NCBI GenBank assembly: GCA_037355855.1
Contig: CM074758.1
Span: forward strand, 35,001 to 99,000
Length of the DNA: 64,000 nucleotides
From: Pseudo-nitzschia pungens
Lineage: Eukaryota; Bacillariophyta; Bacillariophyceae; Bacillariales; Bacillariaceae
Reading direction: 5' to 3'
Below are positions 50,203 through 61,497 of the stretch, in pieces. The notes beneath the pieces were generated by a model. That model ran no database searches, was not told where the DNA came from, and saw only the letters and a program-made list of their open reading frames with translations. Position numbers and translations under genes: made by a program. How positions within the stretch are numbered: position 1 is the first letter of the stretch; every line of letters begins with the position of its first letter.

Positions 50203-51910
50203 CGCTCTCCTCCTGCTCAAGGGACGTGCGCTGGAATCCAAGCAGTAAGTAGGGCTTCTAATCCTGTTGTAAATCTCATAGTAGTCTGGTGTACTAGTAG
50301 TGAGATCCTGTCTTTGAAAAGCGCAATACTCAAAAGTGTGAGCAAGCGGTTGATTGTCGACAGTTGACATCCGGGCGTTCGATTGTTGTTCTCCTGCTGT
50401 TGTTGTCCTCCTGCTATTGTTGCCGCTGTTGCCGCTGTTGCCGCTGTTGCCGCTGTTGTTGTTGGCTTGCCTGCTAGTCCGCGCCATGTTTTCCAAAGCT
50501 TGGGGTGTGTACGGTACAGCGCAGCAATACCGAGTTGTACGGGTCGGTCCTAGCGTCGATGGAAAGGAGGTGGATCGAACGCGCCGCTGTTTTGCTTTTT
50601 TGTTGCTGATCTTAGGATCGAACGCGCCGCTTTTTGTGGATCGAACGAACGTTTGCCACTCCCAGTTGATTCCCATGTAGAGTACAAAGTGAAACAGTGG
50701 TATGGGACTGTAGTAACCTTACTCGTGATCATTGTACAGGCAGTTTTAGGCCTGTGTTGTGTGTTGTGTGTTGTGTGTTGTGTGTTGTCCCTGTCATTAC
50801 AACCAAAAGAGAAGGGTACGCGCCGTCTTTTTGTCGATTCTGTCGAACGGCTCGCGTCGTTCCGGGTTGATTTTGATTGCTGTGCAGAGTAAGATTAATC
50901 TTAAAGTATTACGGGAGAAGCCATTCCAGTAACCTTACTGTGTATACCTAATACCTACTCGTACTCGTAACCTTACTCGTACTCTCTGTTACGTTGTCCT
51001 TGCCATTGTTCCCAAAGCAGATGGTCGAAGCCGAGGAAGTGGCCGTGGCATGTCAATTGTCAGTGCGAGTTGCCAATTCCCGCCGTTTGACGTTGGATAA
51101 GATTTTAGGGACAGCGCTGGCACCCGCAACTGGGAGTATTTCTACCGGTACGTAAGTTACCGAGACGTGCAGTCCTTGTCATCCTTCTCAACGGTGAAGG
51201 GTTCGACGTGGCAGAAGAAGCAAAGGCACCGTAAGGTTACAAGCTACAAGCAGAAGATGCGTGCAACTGCAACAACAACGACAACGACAACAAAGGACGA
51301 ATGGAGTCGACGAAAAAGAAGTCCACATGAACTGTAGAGAGAAAAGGACGTGTTTTAGTATTATTATTATTATTTTTGTTTGTTTGTTTGTACGGTGTTT
51401 TTTTCACTGTGTAAGAACACACACAAAACGAAATGCGCGAAAAAAAAAACTGGCGAAAACTCCTCTTAGTAACGTTTTTAGCGTAAGTTACGTTGCATCC
51501 CCTGTACACCGAAACAATGCCAATGGGACACACCACCCGGGCTATAAAATGGGTCTCTTTGGAACAGAAGTGAAGGTACAAGAACTCTCTTGTTGTTTCT
51601 ATCACCCATTGCAAGACAAAAAGTTTATTGTCTCAGCTTTCCAAAGAACCTTCTTCCTAGAGGTTCAAATGTAAGGTGGAAGCCTTTCAACCGGTGAAAT
51701 CACAAATCACATTTGCAGGGCGGGACAGTCCCTCCTGTTCAAGTCCCAATGAAAGGTACCGTAGACTAATAAGGTTAAGATCTTACCACTGATCTAAATA
51801 GTGTCTAACCAGGGATAAGGACGTAGTTGAGGAGAGTTTAACCCAAAAAGAACGATTTGAATTGGTTGAAAATTGATCGATAGTCAGGTGGTTAGTAGTT
51901 ACGAAGTATT
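50203..51910 (-). repeat. Second copy of the mariner-like 5' region
   Basis: Colinear with 32095-33555 on the same strand, with indels. It begins at the transposase start (50217-50279: ATG AGA TTT..., 20 codons then stop), continues through the GCGCCATGTTTTCC block (50470-50660), and ends with the block ACACACCACCCGGGC (about 51528) and TTTTGGAACGGAGG near 51910. The first 20 codons are all that remains of the transposase. Confidence 0.8.
50217..50279 (-). pseudogene. Remnant of the mariner transposase start
   Basis: Twenty codons, MRFTTGLEALLTAWIPAHVP, match the start of the ORF at 32162 and end in a stop. A 4-base difference (GTAA) near 50245 shifts the frame. Confidence 0.7.
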
Positions 51911-52946
51911 TTGGAACGGAGGAAATATTATGATAAGACTTACGGAATGACAAACTTAGTGCTTACGGACTAAAAAAATGAAGCAAGGGGCATAATCTTG
52001 GGTCTAATATTATTTAGACCCGAAACGACCCCGCACTATAATTTTCGACGTGGGTCGAAAATCAGCTATTAGATGTAAGATTACTACAAGAAGTATCTTA
52101 CTGTAGTAAGATCCTTAGTACTTGACGAATACATTTCTATTCAAACACAACACCAATAACAAAACAACAAAAAAATAGAAGTACTACTATTATTCAATAC
52201 TACACGTACTACTAGTAGTAGTATTATATTAATATAATCAGTGTATTTCCTGCTTGTTGTCCAAGGTTTGTTTTGTCTTTGTCGTTCTACAACTTTGGAT
52301 CCTGACTCCTTCTTGATTGAGGCGACTTTAAAGAAGTTTGGTTACAGACTGAGTGATTTAGACCCCACCTTTGGTACACCTTTGGTGGTTAAAGAAGTCA
52401 CTACTTAATAAGTACTACTACGTAGTACGTATATTTATTAATTGATATTAATGTAGGAAGTGCATTTATTGAATTAGATTACAAAAGTGTATGCTATGAT
52501 TTGTGCTTTCGCCGTGGGCAAGTTTTATCCATCCAGCTATCCATTCATCTGCCCGTGCTGGCGGGTCGGCATGCATTCATGCACGCTTCGAATGGTACAC
52601 TAAGACAAAAAGGGAATGGAATGATATAATATAATATAATATGAGATAATATATAACACGGGATGGGACAGCATCCTTGCAATCCTATTGATTCATTCCA
52701 TCGCTGTCTCAACCAGCATGTTGGGTGTTGCAATTGGGGAACGTCATGGCAAGTGATTGCATGGCGCAGATCTTCTCTCTATTCTAAATTGATAATGATA
52801 ATTGCACCGTTTCGGTGGTTGGTTCGTACTTCGTACTTCGTTTTGTGCGTCTCTCTTTGCATGCATGTGGGGTGACTTGTAGGGGATCCATCCGTAGACA
52901 CCCGAGTTGCGTTGCGTTGCGTTGTGTTGTGTTCCATTGAATTGCC
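51911..52946. other. Intergenic region
   Basis: AT-rich, with a TATAATATAATATAATATG run at 52624-52650, TAGTACGTAGTA-type microsatellites and a GCGTTGCGTTGCGTTGTG run at 52909. No gene. Confidence 0.5.
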
Positions 52947-54335
52947 TTAGCTGGCAACAACGTGCCACCGAACGACGCGCTGCGGCCGTTGTGGCCCGCG
53001 TTCTACGGAGCTACCACTGTCGCTGCTGCCACCGCCAGACCCGGAATCTCCGCCGGGCACACGAACGGGTCGCTCCATTGGCATCCGCACCGGTCTCGGT
53101 CTTTGCTGGTACAGAGCCGCCACCAGGACCTTTCTGGCCGCCAGTTCGAGGAGCCTTCGGTCGGGGTTGGCGATGGGTGGCTCTTCCCGGGCTGGAGTTT
53201 GACTTAGAGTGTGATTTGGATTCGGGGTTTGGTTTGGAGTTGGGTCCGAGTTCGAGTTCGAGTTCGAGTTCGACTCCGAGTTTGGTTCTTGCAAGGGTTC
53301 ACAATGCTGCTGTGACTGCTGCGTGGCAATGGTCTGATCGTCCCAGTGTTCATCCGTGTCTTGATTGTAGTTGCGGTTGCGGTCGCTGTCTTTGTTGCGT
53401 GCGGTTCCTCCCCCGAGCTTCCTCGCAGAAGACGCCAGGGGAAGGGGCGGAGGACCGTCCAGCAGATGGTAGGTTCGGCACGTGGCTGCTCCGGCTGCCG
53501 GTTCCAAAACGAATCCCTCCGGAACCCAGACGATCGGCACAGGGGGCGCGTCATCTTCATCGGTAGTGGTTTCATCTACCTGGTAGCCAAACGAGTATTC
53601 GTTGTAGCTGTTGCTGCTCGGCGAGTCGTTGTTCAACGAGGAGGAGTCGGGCATGGCATCCGGCCGGGGTCGCAGCTCTTCGCACGGCTCTGGCTCGCCA
53701 TTTCCATTTTCATTTTCATTTCCATTGGCATTTTCATCGCTATCCGGCATTCCAGGTACCGAGAGGCTTGGAACCACCGTGACCGGAAGCAGCAACTCCC
53801 TGGGACGGAGAATGGATCGATCCACAACGGGAGATGGGGAATTTGGAACCGTGGTGCAATGTGATGAATCGGTGTTGGTGTTGGTGTTGCTGTTCGCATT
53901 CGGATTCGCTCCCGCGCGGAGATCCTCGGCCGAAAGGCAGGGCGGAAGGCTTGACATGAGATTTTGATTTCCAGCGTCCTTGGTGTGGTTCGGATTCTGA
54001 TTCTTGCTCCAGAGGGACGATAGCAATTTCTTTGCTGGCTTGTTGTTGCTGTTGCTGTTGTTCTTGATCAGTTTCTTCTTGGGATGGTGCCGGTTCTGAG
54101 GCTCTTTTTCGGTTGTGGAATGGTTCTGTGTATGTGTATATGAATGTGAATGTGTATTTGAATGTGTGTGTGAACGTGTATGTGAACGTGTTTGTTGATT
54201 TCCATTCGCAATGACGTTTCTGTGGTTGTTCTTTTCGTTGTTCGTTTGGCTGATTCGATCAGGATCGTTTTTGTTGCAGCTGCAGCTGCAGGACAAGGGC
54301 AGCACCTTCGACACCGCCTTGGAGAAGAAGGTCAT
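52947..54335 (-). CDS. Low-complexity hypothetical protein
   Basis: 462 residues, no family recognised. It opens MTFFSKAVSKVLPL with a Cys-Ser run (SCSCSC). His/Thr/Ser-rich (SHTRSHTHSNTHSH) and Asn/Lys-rich segments follow. The central part is more protein-like (VPIVWVPEGFVLEPAAGAAT, RTYHLLDGPPPLP), and the rest is Asn/Ser/Pro/Arg-rich. Most of it should be disordered. The VWVPEGF...YHLLDG part is the best candidate for a conserved motif. The long frame in GC-moderate DNA with coding-like bias argues for a real gene, but the microsatellite content (GAATGTGTAT runs) leaves doubt. Confidence 0.45.
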   Translation of the reverse strand: MTFFSKAVSKVLPLSCSCSCNKNDPDRISQTNNEKNNHRNVIANGNQQTRSHTRSHTHSNTHSHSYTHTQNHSTTEKEPQNRHHPKKKLIKNNSNSNNKPAKKLLSSLWSKNQNPNHTKDAGNQNLMSSLPPCLSAEDLRAGANPNANSNTNTNTDSSHCTTVPNSPSPVVDRSILRPRELLLPVTVVPSLSVPGMPDSDENANGNENENGNGEPEPCEELRPRPDAMPDSSSLNNDSPSSNSYNEYSFGYQVDETTTDEDDAPPVPIVWVPEGFVLEPAAGAATCRTYHLLDGPPPLPLASSARKLGGGTARNKDSDRNRNYNQDTDEHWDDQTIATQQSQQHCEPLQEPNSESNSNSNSNSDPTPNQTPNPNHTLSQTPAREEPPIANPDRRLLELAARKVLVAALYQQRPRPVRMPMERPVRVPGGDSGSGGGSSDSGSSVERGPQRPQRVVRWHVVAS

Positions 54336-56029
54336 TGTGTTGTTTCTTTCTTTGTTCGACGTGAAGTGGTGCGGTGCGGTGTGTTCCCAGATGGTCTTTT
54401 CTGTGAGTTGAGATCTGTTGCGTACGGTAAGCTTACTTTACCCGAACGTATAGCACGTGTCCGAATCTCGATTCGAATAAGATTCCAGAGAGTGCCCGAA
54501 CTGGTATCGTAGATCCAAAAGACTTGCGTAGTTGCGAGTTGCGAGCGAGGTGTTCTTTTCTGTTCTGCTTCGAAACTACTTGGACGTTGATGTGATGTGA
54601 TGTGATGTGATATTATTATAATGTGATGGGATGCAATGTGATGTGACGTGATTGGTTTGAGTTGCGTTGATTTTTAGTTGATTTGATTCGATTCGACCGG
54701 ATGCGATGATGTGACAGGATGTGAAATACCCGGTACCGTACGGTGATGTGATGCGATGCGATGTGACGTGATACTTCGTAAAATTTTGTGTGATTCACTA
54801 AGATGTGATTTTAGTGAGGCAGTTAGTTGGAGTACGAATGCGTTGGGATTATTATTTATTTGTGATGATTGTTTTGTGTTTGTGCAATCGATGAGAAGTA
54901 CGAACACAAGTGGAAGCACAGGTCCGTAAAGTATTTCGATTGATGTTGGTTATTCGTAATACCGGTACAAGTACCGTATTCTAGTGTCTGGATAGAGAGG
55001 TTTTGCGTTGCTTGTAGTTTTTCTTTGTCTGGCAGCAGGAATCATCATCATCTCGTAGGATTGTCTCGTAAGATACTACGACTCACTCATTTTGCTCGCT
55101 GCTTTTGCTTCGGTTACGGTAGGGTTTGCGGTAGGAACAGAATGGAGAGCCTTTTTTCTTTCGTGCTGTTCGGCTGCTCGGTACGAGTTAGGTTACCTCG
55201 TAACTTACCTGTACCTTGTACTGGTATCTGTTTCGAAGGGTTTCGAGTTTCGAGTTCGGATAGAAGATGATAATGAATAAGAAAGGCTTTTTTGTAGCGA
55301 AGCTGGGAGTAAGTAATCTCACCAGTATGTAGTTGTAGGAGTAAGGTTTACCGGTACGACTCATTCTTGCGGGTAGGTTACAAGTACAAGTAAGGTTACG
55401 TGCAGTACTGGAATCAAACGAAAAACAACGTAGGCCATAATTTATAATTTCCCCATTCGTACCTTACCGGTAATTACCGTTATGTTGTTCTATCCAAGAT
55501 GAGAGACAGCAACCACATTCATATTCGTTGTTTTTCGATCAGCACATGCTTCACGTAACCTTACCGTATGGTAACTTACATGTACCTTACATAGTAGTAC
55601 ATCTAATTTTACGAGCACGGATAATTGTACACGATGGAACGTGATTCGATCCTTCGGCAGGAACGTTTGTGACACCAACGAGGTTCCGTATCACGACTCA
55701 GTCCGATCGAAATGTGTCACGTGTCACCGGGACGGACAATGATGACCGGGACGGGAGCCGGTTCCACCGTAGACGACCGTAGGACTTTGACGTAATTCGT
55801 AGTACTTCGCGTCGTCCTTGTAGTTGTAAGTTGTAGTTGTATTTTTTTTTTTTTTGGTAATCAGTAAGGTTTAGTTAGTAAACCTTAGTTTCTCCTTCGT
55901 ACCGTAATGAAATACGTACCGAAGTTTCGTAAAAGAACCCTATCGGAAACTCGCGCACGAGGTGCGTCAATCATGTGACAATTAAATCTCGGCAACCAGA
56001 TGTCGCCTGTTGGGGTTGGTTGTTCAGTG
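54336..56029. other. Intergenic region with GATGTGATG repeats
   Basis: 54590-54780 is built of TGATGTGATGTGATG-type repeats. Many TAACCTTA/TAAGGTTA and CGGTAC motifs follow (55388, 55554). No supported gene. Confidence 0.5.
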
Positions 56030-56625
56030 TGCTAACTGATAAAGAACGGAACTCAACTGTGCTAGGAGGGACACTTAACAGGATGCTAGACAGAATGCTG
56101 GGTCCTTGTAGTAGAATTTCTACCGGATCTACATGCCCTATCCTTTTATCAGACAAATATTATAAACTGTTCAGTGTGCTAACTGATTAACGGAACTTTA
56201 CTGCGCTAAGAGGGTAACTGAACAGGATGCTAGACAGAATGCTGGGTCTTTGTAGTAGGATTTGTACCAGATCTACATACCCCTGTTTTTATCAGATCAA
56301 TATTGGAAGATCTACAGGGGGTGCTAACTGATTAAAGCAAGTTTACTGTGCTAAGTGGGGAACTGAACAGGATGCTAGACAGGATGCTAGGCCCTTGTAG
56401 TAGGATTTGTACCAGATCTACATGTCCTATGTCCTATCCTTTATCAGACCAATATTATAAAATATTCAGTGTGCTAACTGATAAACCAAACCGTAATGGG
56501 CTAAGGCGGATATTGAATAGGATGCTAGACAGGATGCTGGGCCCTTCCAGTAGAAGTTGTACCAGATCTACATGCCCCTGTTCTTATCAGATTAATATTA
56601 GGAGATCTACAGGGGGTGCTAATTT
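56030..56625. repeat. About 147-bp satellite, array 2 (four units)
   Basis: The marker AATGCTGGGT / GATGCTGGGC recurs at about 56094, 56239, 56383 and 56533 (spacing 144-150). TTGTACCAGATCTACATGCC and GTGCTAACTGAT are shared with array 1 at 41945-42900. Confidence 0.9.
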
Positions 56626-57813
56626 CAATCACTATCACTATTATTTTTTACGTACCGGTATACTTCTTGTTATTCTTCTCCGTAGCGTAGTATCACCTTG
56701 CTCGTCGCACCTTGATTGCTTGAGTATCAAAAAATAACAACCGAATCGAGTAGCGTATCACCTTGCTCGTCGCACCTCGTTTAAAAAAATTTCTATTTGG
56801 GCTCAATAAAACTGGGAAACGCATACTCGTAGTATATTCTTGTTCTCCTTGAAATAAGCTTTTGAACGATATATCGGTTAGTACGGTACCTTAGGGGTTA
56901 CACATGGTCTCCAAAAGTTAGTCTTTCGGCCGATAGGGTTCTTTTACGAAACTTTGGTAGTACAAGTAATCTTACTGATAGCACTTCTACGCATTGTGCG
57001 TACGTCTGCCGTTGTTTGTTTCTTGCGCACCATTTGATCATGCACGGCATGATCACCGTTGCAAGTCATGTCGGACTTTCGAGTCGTGCAAGTAATCTTA
57101 GACAGGTTGGAACAGCCCTTGAAAAATTTCACTCTCCATATGATCTGGATGACGTCGACAGTGCAACATACCGGTACAGTAATTAACCTTACCGTAATCT
57201 TGCCGAAAATTTTTGTGTGGAACCCGTAACCTTAAGGTTACTCGTATCTTACTCGTACCGGTACGGATGTTTCGAACAGCGGTAAAGACAACGCCAGGGC
57301 TCCCCATGAACTCTTGCTGCCATGACTCGAAAGGCTATCGCAACAGTGACCTAGTCAACCATCCACTTCCGTGGTGTGATTCAGATGGTTCTCAATCTCT
57401 TGCTTCAGACTCCCAGTGGAGCAGGAAACACTGGGATTCGGACTGACATTGGCAATGGTGGTGGAATTGTCGTCGAAAGAAGAAGGGGAAGATATTTTTC
57501 TTAGGCTCAAACAGACTCTCGATACAAGGGTTGCTGTGGACAAGAAAAATGGGCGAAAAGGGTGTGTTGCAACAGGGCAACAGGGGAACAGGATTTGGTC
57601 AACCACCATGGTCCGGGTCGAAATGAGAAGGTATTGCCGAAACGAATGAAAAAATCAGTGCTCTGACAACGGTGTCAAAACATGGCACATTAGAGCACGA
57701 TTGATCCTCCTACACTAAATTACGTCGAACTTTGTACTAGAGAGTTTTGGAGCTGATTCGTCGAATGAATCGATGCAAACTCCTCGAGTCAATCCGATTC
57801 AAAATGGGGGGGG
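56626..57813. other. Intergenic region
   Basis: Two copies of CACCTTGCTCGTCGCACCT stand at 56692 and 56759. TAACCTTA motifs lie at 57183 and 57226. ORFs at 57213-57446 and 57416-57649 show no motif. Confidence 0.5.
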
Positions 57814-57844
57814 ATCAGCTGATACTGGTAGGAATTCCGTAGTA
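57814..57844. repeat. Half of a hairpin MITE (copy C)
   Basis: ATCAGCTGATACTGGTAGGA followed by ATTCCGTAGTA matches the right arm of copies A and B with a small insertion. The left arm is absent. Confidence 0.55.
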
Positions 57845-57864
57845 CCGACACCGACGTCATCGTG

Positions 57865-58011
57865 ATGAGCGCGAATCCCAAGCGCGAACGAAATCGGCTC
57901 GGCGCCCTGCGGCTGCTCGAGTCCTGCTGTCGAGCACCCACCGAAGTGGCCCTGCTGGTCTCAACTCAACTCAACTCAATGGGAGTGCGAGTGCGAGTGC
58001 GAGTGCCATGA
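57865..58011 (+). CDS. Small ORF, possibly a truncated gene
   Basis: 48 codons, MSANPKRERNRLGALRLLES then CCRAPTEVALLVSTQL, with coding-like composition but no family that I recognise. It ends in a VRVRVRVP run from a GAGTGC microsatellite and overlaps the tail of the minus-strand ORF. It could be the 5' end of a gene cut off here. Confidence 0.25.
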   Translation: MSANPKRERNRLGALRLLESCCRAPTEVALLVSTQLNSMGVRVRVRVP

Positions 58012-58189
58012 AGATCTTTCGATCCTCCATCATTGCTCTTCGATCGGTGCGGAGCTCCTCCATCATCGCCCTTCGGTCGGCGCTCGCTTTCCTCGTGGCT
58101 TGCGCCAGAACCGTGTTCTGCTGGGCGAGCGCCCTGTTCTGCAACTCGAGCGCCCTGGTCTGCAACTCGATTTTGTTGGGGTAAGCCAT
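57971..58189 (-). CDS. Small coiled-coil protein
   Basis: 72 residues starting MAYPNKIELQTRALELQNRA in a good context (CCATGG). Heptads LQTRALELQNRALAQQNTVL and an ASADRRAMMEELRTDRRAMM repeat indicate coiled coil. The repeat recalls the gene at 19188 (ASADQKARM), so both may belong to one diatom family. The C-terminus (MALALALALPLS) is encoded by a microsatellite, so the original end may be lost. Function unknown. Confidence 0.4.
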   Translation of the reverse strand: MAYPNKIELQTRALELQNRALAQQNTVLAQATRKASADRRAMMEELRTDRRAMMEDRKIFMALALALALPLS

Positions 58190-58239
58190 GGTTTCTCGGT
58201 GGTGTTTTGTTTTGTTTTGTTATGTTTTGTTTTATTGTT

Positions 58240-58270
58240 CAAATAGGATCGATCGATCGATCGATCGACT
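58240..58270. repeat. GATC microsatellite
   Basis: Five tandem GATC units near 58249-58268; a similar run is at 62306-62322. Confidence 0.8.
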
Positions 58271-58454
58271 GATTGTTGTAAATTGTCGCTTCCCGTCCCG
58301 TCCATCGATACTGCTGGTGGATGATTGTTGTCTACCTCTACCTCCACCGAGGACGAGGACGAGGACACAACACCGACACTCGTCCCAATCCACCCGTTTC
58401 GGCAAGTCCATTCCTACTCCATCCAAGATTTAGGACCTAACCAGCAACAAGCAG

Positions 58455-59000
58455 AGAACTTTAAAACAATTACGAAGTATTAAATTTACCACAATCAGCG
58501 AATCGGAATCTCTAGCTAGCATGTATGTAATGTTCTGATATATTCCAAATAGAGTGGATCACCCCACTCATGATCTTAGGATTTAAGTAATAAGTTTAAA
58601 ACAATTAAATTTACGACAATCAGCGAATCGGAATCTCTAGAGCTAGCATGTATTTAATGTTTGATCGGGGTTCTGATATTCCAAATAATAGAGTGGATCA
58701 CTCCACTCATAATCTTAGGGTTTAAGTAATAAGTTTAAAACAATTATTTAATTTACGACAATCAGCGAATCGGAATCTCTAGAGCTAGCATGTATTTAAT
58801 GTTTGATCGGGATTCTGATATATTCCAAATAGAGTGGATCACTCCACTCATAATCTTAGTAGGATTTAAGTAATAAGTTTAAAAACAATTAAATTTACGA
58901 CAATCAGCGAATCGGAATCTCTAGAGCTAGCATGTATTTAATGTTTGATCGGGGTTCTGATATTCCAAACAGAGTGGATTTGTATGATTAAATTACCAAC
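58455..59000. repeat. About 142-bp tandem repeat, four units
   Basis: The marker CAGCGAATCGGAATCTCTAG recurs at about 58496, 58621, 58763 and 58905. Units also share GAGTGGATCACTCCACTCAT, a perfect-looking hairpin. The last unit is cut short. Confidence 0.9.
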
Positions 59001-59230
59001 AGATTTGAAGTACAAATTCTACGTATTTCTACACCAATGACTATACACGTGAACCAGTATTGTGGACTTCCGGAACAGAGGTAGTATGTCGTATTTTTTT
59101 GGACACGAAGTTTCCTTCAATCGCCGCAGAAATACACACAAACAAAGACACAAACAATTCCTTCTTTGCACACAAAATCTAGTTTCGCAAACAGTGAAAA
59201 CAAAAGAGAATAATCAAATCAGTGACAACG

Positions 59231-59351
59231 GTAAGTCTTCCAACCGCATTTCAATATTGTACCCGGCGTTCATCCCAATCTTTCACCTTCCTCCTTCAGT
59301 ATTTACTCATGGTGTCTTGCTTTATTTGTTTTTTGCATTCTACCGTTGCAG
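59231..59351 (+). other. Probable 5'-UTR intron of the BspA-like gene
   Basis: Donor CG/GTAAGT at 59231 and acceptor CCGTTGCAG ending at 59351, 121 bases, pyrimidine-rich before the acceptor. The ATG follows 33 bases later. Confidence 0.6.
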
Positions 59352-59384
59352 AAAAGTGTCATCTTTAGCAATCAATCAAGCAAC

Positions 59385-60875
59385 ATGCGTTTTGAGACTA
59401 CTGCCATTGCAACCCTAGCGGCACTTGCGTCTGCAAGCAACATCGAAACTCATGAGGATACTCCGAGAGAATCCTATGTCCATCCGTTGTTGCATTCCCA
59501 TGATGACAATCACCGCAACCACATGTCCTACTTCTCCAATGGACAACACTCCAAGTCTTCGCATCTCAGAAACAGCGTTCCACTCACCAAGCCAATGGAT
59601 TCTATTCCGGAGAACGACCAGAACGACACCTTTGGTACTCCGGACCTCGGAATTCTGAGCAAGGTGCCTGCCGATGAGGACAATTTGGAGGCAAAGATAA
59701 ACGGTGTGATAGAGGCCGGGATGTTTGAGCGCAATCTTGAGGCCACTGATGAAGCGTTCTACCAGCTCTTTCATTCAAACTGCGAAGAATACTGTGCAGA
59801 GTTTTCACGACCTGTTGTTGAGGTTTCGGGACCTTACTTTAGAGAACTCATAAGCAATTGCGTTAATGATAGAAACGATTGCCAATTTGACGACGAGATC
59901 CCATTGAACTGCTGGAATACTAGCAAGGTGACTGACATGGGATATGCTTTTGCATATGATGATGATTTTGATCGTCGTTTGAATTGCTGGGATGTTTCAA
60001 AAGTTACTGATATGCAGTCGATGTTTCGTCGAGCGAATTTCAACCAGCCCCTCAATGAATGGGATGTTTCTGAAGTTACTGACATGAGCAATATGTTTAA
60101 TTCTGCGAACTCCTTCAACCAGCCCCTCAATGAATGGAATGTTGCTCAAGTTAATAACATGAAAAAGATGTTTGGCAATACTTACTTCGACCAGCCCCTT
60201 CACTATTGGGTTGTTTCTCAGGTTACTGAGATGTATCTTATGTTTTCGAATGCAAAGTCCTTCAACCAACCCCTCAATGAATGGGATGTTTCTCAGGTGA
60301 CGAGCATGAAATTGATGTTTCAGAAGGCAGAGAGCTTCAACCAACCCCTCAATGAATGGAATGTTTCTCAAGTTACGAACAAGCTGGCGATATTTCACCA
60401 AGCAGAGCGTTTCAACCAGCCCCTCAATGAATGGGATGTTTCTGGTACCGGAAGTTTTACTCGGATTTTTAATGGTGCACTGGCTTTCAACCAATGTTTG
60501 AGCCGGTGGGAACCGCGTGTTTCGACTTTGGGTGGCAGGGATCAACGATATGTATTTGGTATGTTCCTCTGGACTGCTTGTGAAACTACCGATATTAGCG
60601 ACGGCGTCTTGTGCAATAGTGATTGCTCAGATGAAGTTGATCAATCAGATGAAGTTGATCAATCAGATGAAGTTGATCAATCAGATGTAGTTGATCAATC
60701 AGATGTAGTTGATTGTGTTGACTTTGCCTTCAATTTCAGGTCCAATCGGCAGCGGCTGAATTGCGAGAACGTCGATCCAGAAACGCAATGCGGCCAGACA
60801 GTCTCGACCGGAAGATTCAAGGGAAGCATTGTTTCCGAGGCTTGCCCCAACGCTTGTGGGACTTGTCTTCTCTGA
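59385..60875 (+). CDS. Secreted BspA-like (DUF285) repeat protein
   Basis: 496 residues from ATG 59385. I prefer this to an upstream non-ATG extension because it starts a signal peptide, MRFETTAIATLAALASAS. After a roughly 120-residue leader there are about eight 24-25-residue repeats of the DUF285/BspA type (FNQPLNEWDVSQVT, then a DMxxMF core), which should fold as a leucine-rich-like solenoid. A Cys-containing cap (RWEPRVST, CETTDISDGVLCNSDCSD) follows. Five tandem 6-residue units (DEVDQS) come next, and a Cys-rich end (LNCENVDPETQCGQT, EACPNACGTC) resembling ShK-like modules. It is likely exported to the cell surface or wall; the role is unknown, adhesion being plausible for the family. 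Bacterial origin of the domain is a known suggestion, not shown here. Confidence 0.85.
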   Translation: MRFETTAIATLAALASASNIETHEDTPRESYVHPLLHSHDDNHRNHMSYFSNGQHSKSSHLRNSVPLTKPMDSIPENDQNDTFGTPDLGILSKVPADEDNLEAKINGVIEAGMFERNLEATDEAFYQLFHSNCEEYCAEFSRPVVEVSGPYFRELISNCVNDRNDCQFDDEIPLNCWNTSKVTDMGYAFAYDDDFDRRLNCWDVSKVTDMQSMFRRANFNQPLNEWDVSEVTDMSNMFNSANSFNQPLNEWNVAQVNNMKKMFGNTYFDQPLHYWVVSQVTEMYLMFSNAKSFNQPLNEWDVSQVTSMKLMFQKAESFNQPLNEWNVSQVTNKLAIFHQAERFNQPLNEWDVSGTGSFTRIFNGALAFNQCLSRWEPRVSTLGGRDQRYVFGMFLWTACETTDISDGVLCNSDCSDEVDQSDEVDQSDEVDQSDVVDQSDVVDCVDFAFNFRSNRQRLNCENVDPETQCGQTVSTGRFKGSIVSEACPNACGTCLL

Positions 60876-61305
60876 GGTCCGACCAGTACCGGCGGTTGTT
60901 TGGAATGGAACGATCCGATACATTGTACGCTGTAACATACCAGTAATTCACATGAAGTAATCTTACCGAAGTATTTTGGTAGCTACGAAAGTATAAAGTA
61001 TTTACCTCGATTAATGAATAGGGGTCATAATACCCTCCGGAAATAACAATGTGACAGATCGATGTTTCATTCCGCTACGACACGGTACGAGTCTGCAAGG
61101 TTTTACGATACCCGTACCGGTAACCTTACTTTTAGGTCATCATTTGCGAATTTATCGAATCCACGAACGGAAAAGAACCATCGGCATGCTCGGCAGAGAA
61201 GAGACGTAATTAAGAATACTACTGATGATGAACATCAACGGGAGCAGAAACGCGCAAGAATGTAGAAAAATCAAACACAATGTACTTGAAAGGTTACTCT
61301 TACTT
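60876..61305. other. Intergenic region
   Basis: Short AT-rich spacer with one TAACCTTA at 61120; no gene. Confidence 0.5.
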
Positions 61306-61378
61306 GTACGTGCTTTGTCTGTAGTCTTTTCTTTCATTCCCCCCTCTCTAATGCACAATCCACAACCTACCATTTCAG
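61306..61378 (+). other. Possible 5'-UTR intron of the PT-rich gene
   Basis: Donor GTACGT at 61306 and acceptor ACCATTTCAG ending at 61378, 73 bases with a long pyrimidine tract. It lies 120 bases before the signal peptide ATG. Confidence 0.4.
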
Positions 61379-61497
61379 ATCGGAGATGCAAAATCAGAAG
61401 CAGAAGCAGCATCCAAAGCCACCATACAACAAAATTGAGTGCCACTTCCGCACGCTTTCACAAATTACAAGAAAACGACAACGACAAAGACGACACG

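Noticed and set aside
52907..53566. 219-codon plus-strand ORF antisense to the low-complexity gene.
   Set aside because: Shadow of the longer minus frame with no motif.
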